From NCBI GenBank assembly GCA_021324335.1, contig JAJPJH010000028.1:1-64000 (forward strand): a stretch of 64,000 nucleotides of DNA. The letters are read 5' to 3'. Of this stretch, positions 62,675 through 64,000 are shown in pieces; the stretch's first letter is position 1; each line of letters opens with the position of its first letter. Source of the stretch: Gammaproteobacteria bacterium (GTDB taxonomy: Bacteria > Pseudomonadota > Gammaproteobacteria > DSM-16500). The notes beneath the pieces are model-generated. The model did no database searches and was not told the origin of the DNA. It was given only the letters and a program-made list of their open reading frames with translations. A program made the position numbers and the translations under genes.

Positions 62675-63778
62675 ATGAATACTAACTCCAAATTAATCCG
62701 ATTATTGATAGCGCTGATTATTGTGTTCTACCATAGCTATCCTTTAACTGATAATTCGAGTACGGCTACCTCGACTATTCCAGCTTGGCTCATTGGCCTT
62801 ATTGGCAAGATGCGCGTTTACAGTTTCTTTTGTATTTCGGGTTATTTCATCACCAGAAGCTTCCATACCGCCGGTAGCTTAAAAGTATTCCTCTGGCATC
62901 GATTTCTTCGCATCTATCCCGCCTTATGGGTAGCTGTCATTGTATCCGCTTTTTTTGGGTATTTAGGGCAAGATGTCTATTCTTTTAAGGATTTCTTCCT
63001 GCATCCGATGACAATAGATTATTTATCCACTAATTTTATACTAAACGATGTAAGATATATTTTACCTGACTCTTTTCCACATAACCCCTGGAAAAGTTCA
63101 ATCAATGGATCTCTCTGGACTTTACCATTAGAAATCAGAATGTATTTATTAGTCGCGTTGTGTGGAGTAATAGGTATCCTTGAAAAGAAAAATTATTATA
63201 ATGTGTTTGTACTCGCCCTATTACTTTTGGGCTTTGATTATCACTATCCCATCTTTGCTGGATTAGATCCTAACTCAACAAAGGTATGCGCTTTCTTTAT
63301 CGCAGGCGGCTTTTGGTTTTTAAATGACATCAAATATGATTACAGACTGTTTATTATCGCTGCATTCGTGAGCTTTTTAGCATTAAGAGAGGAGCTTCCC
63401 TTCGTCTTTTTACTTTTCTCCTGGACATATTGTTTAATGTATATCATTTATGTCCCCAATTTATTGAAAAAATATTTTAATAAAATAGGCGATTATTCTT
63501 ACGGCATATATCTCTACTCCTACCCCATCCAGCAATATACCGTCTACTATTTTTTAACGAAATATCATTACACCCTCAATCATACTCAATTATTCGCTAT
63601 TTCCGTTATATTTACCGGCATTTTTGCATTTTTTAGCTGGCATATTATTGAAAAATCATGTTCAAAATACAAAAAACTGTTAAATTACGACTATGAGTTT
63701 AAAAATATTTTACCGTACTCCTTTAAGCAGTTTTTTAGAAAATTACCTTTTGCTAGTTCATTCCAAATAAATTTATGA
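62675..63778 (+). CDS. Acyltransferase family 3 (OafA/Oac-type O-acyltransferase)
   Basis: A 367-residue membrane acyltransferase with about ten helices. RLLIALIIVFYHSYPL holds the catalytic-type histidine of helix 1, KMRVYSFFCISGYFITRSFHTAGSLKVFLWHRFLRIYPALWVAV carries the conserved SGYxxxRSF and R-x10-R pattern, and WTLPLEIRMYLLVAL follows. Such enzymes acetylate O-antigen, peptidoglycan or other glycans. The ribosome-binding site is weak. Placed just after the GT-C/GT2 operon, it probably decorates the same surface glycan. Its last 88 bases overlap a convergent frame. Confidence 0.92.
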   Translation: MNTNSKLIRLLIALIIVFYHSYPLTDNSSTATSTIPAWLIGLIGKMRVYSFFCISGYFITRSFHTAGSLKVFLWHRFLRIYPALWVAVIVSAFFGYLGQDVYSFKDFFLHPMTIDYLSTNFILNDVRYILPDSFPHNPWKSSINGSLWTLPLEIRMYLLVALCGVIGILEKKNYYNVFVLALLLLGFDYHYPIFAGLDPNSTKVCAFFIAGGFWFLNDIKYDYRLFIIAAFVSFLALREELPFVFLLFSWTYCLMYIIYVPNLLKKYFNKIGDYSYGIYLYSYPIQQYTVYYFLTKYHYTLNHTQLFAISVIFTGIFAFFSWHIIEKSCSKYKKLLNYDYEFKNILPYSFKQFFRKLPFASSFQINL

Positions 63779-64000
63779 AATAGATTAACTTGCCATTCAT
63801 CAGGATCTAATAGCCTAAATGAAATATAGTCCATATCAAATAGAAATCTAAAAGACATAAAATAATTAAAAACAAGAAAATTTAATACCAATTTTTTAAA
63901 TTCTTTTTCCGAAAATTCTGGAAACTTTTCCCCCATATAGATAATCTTATATGGACAATCACCAAATAACTCTACTTTCTTATCAAATAGCAATGCTTCC
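63691..64000 (-). CDS. Partial hypothetical protein (N-terminus outside window)
   Basis: A frame open to the right edge ends at TAG 63691. About 103 residues are visible: a charged start (FDKKVELFGDCPYKIIYMGEKFPEFSEKEFKKLVLNF), an aromatic middle (YFMSFRFLFDMDYISFRLLDPDEWQVN) and a basic tail. No family is recognised. It overlaps the acyltransferase by 88 bases, so either it is the end of a real leftward gene or a shadow frame. The non-overlapping part gives reasonable coding sense, and no other frame explains 63779–64000. Confidence 0.45.
   Translation of the reverse strand, partial: EALLFDKKVELFGDCPYKIIYMGEKFPEFSEKEFKKLVLNFLVFNYFMSFRFLFDMDYISFRLLDPDEWQVNLFHKFIWNELAKGNFLKNCLKEYGKIFLNS

Noticed and set aside
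1-64000. tRNA or rRNA genes
   Set aside because: No cloverleaf with a GTTC-arm and acceptor stem was seen outside tmRNA; a covariance-model scan would be needed to exclude them fully.

Overview
The window looks like chromosomal DNA from a low-to-middle GC gammaproteobacterium of the Legionellales type (Legionella/Coxiella/Aquicella/Berkiella-like). This is inferred from the fur–bamE–rnfH–ratA–smpB–ssrA order, several PAS-plus-LuxR-HTH regulators, and many eukaryote-like or orphan proteins (LRR, ankyrin, SET domain, long coiled coils) scattered among housekeeping genes. The exact genus cannot be fixed from the sequence alone. No tRNA, rRNA, CRISPR array, transposase or phage gene was seen.

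Left part (1–16.5 kb): a partial LRR–ankyrin–coiled-coil protein runs off the left edge. It is followed by the conserved fur/bamE/rnfH/ratA/smpB/tmRNA block. Next is a small accessory island in which an AbiEii-type toxin with its DUF6088 antitoxin sits between two unequal copies of a glyoxalase-like/phosphotransferase gene pair, each copy having lost a different member. Then come an MBL hydrolase with a dicarboxylate-type symporter, a YgjP-like metallopeptidase, a DHA2 drug exporter, a 749-residue orphan protein, a Cys-rich lipoprotein and recQ.

Middle part (16.5–37.7 kb): uup, a small SET-domain protein facing a 1012-residue ankyrin protein, an FKBP isomerase, a TonB-like protein, a PQ-loop membrane protein, a LysR regulator, two paralogous orphan membrane proteins, a complete RND efflux set (outer-membrane factor, adaptor, pump), an MHS-type MFS carrier, the pantothenate/CoA group panB–panC–coaX, and a RelE-like toxin–antitoxin pair with a clear sigma-70 promoter.

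Surface-polysaccharide part (37.7–48.5 kb): galU, a GT-C-like membrane protein and ugd in one ATGA-overlapped operon, two GT4 glycosyltransferases, a cupin, a WcaJ-type initiating transferase and galE. Together they would supply UDP-glucose, UDP-glucuronate and UDP-galactose and start an undecaprenyl-linked glycan. A 591-residue orphan protein is inserted among them.

Right part (48.5–64 kb) is accessory: a vapBC-like remnant, a PAS-LuxR / SemiSWEET / PAS-LuxR operon, small secreted Cys-rich and LprI-like proteins, a stomatin-like SPFH protein, a third PAS-LuxR regulator, and a tightly overlapped operon of two GT2 enzymes, three sugar-modifying enzymes and a GT-C-like membrane protein. A paralogue of the membrane protein lies upstream and an O-acyltransferase downstream. 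The set resembles a Gtr/Oac-style glycan-modification system. Five copies of an 18-bp palindrome, ACCGTA-N6-TACGGT, are all confined to this region and lie in front of its transcription units. They are the best candidate for a previously undescribed regulatory circuit, possibly the binding site of the PAS-LuxR proteins.
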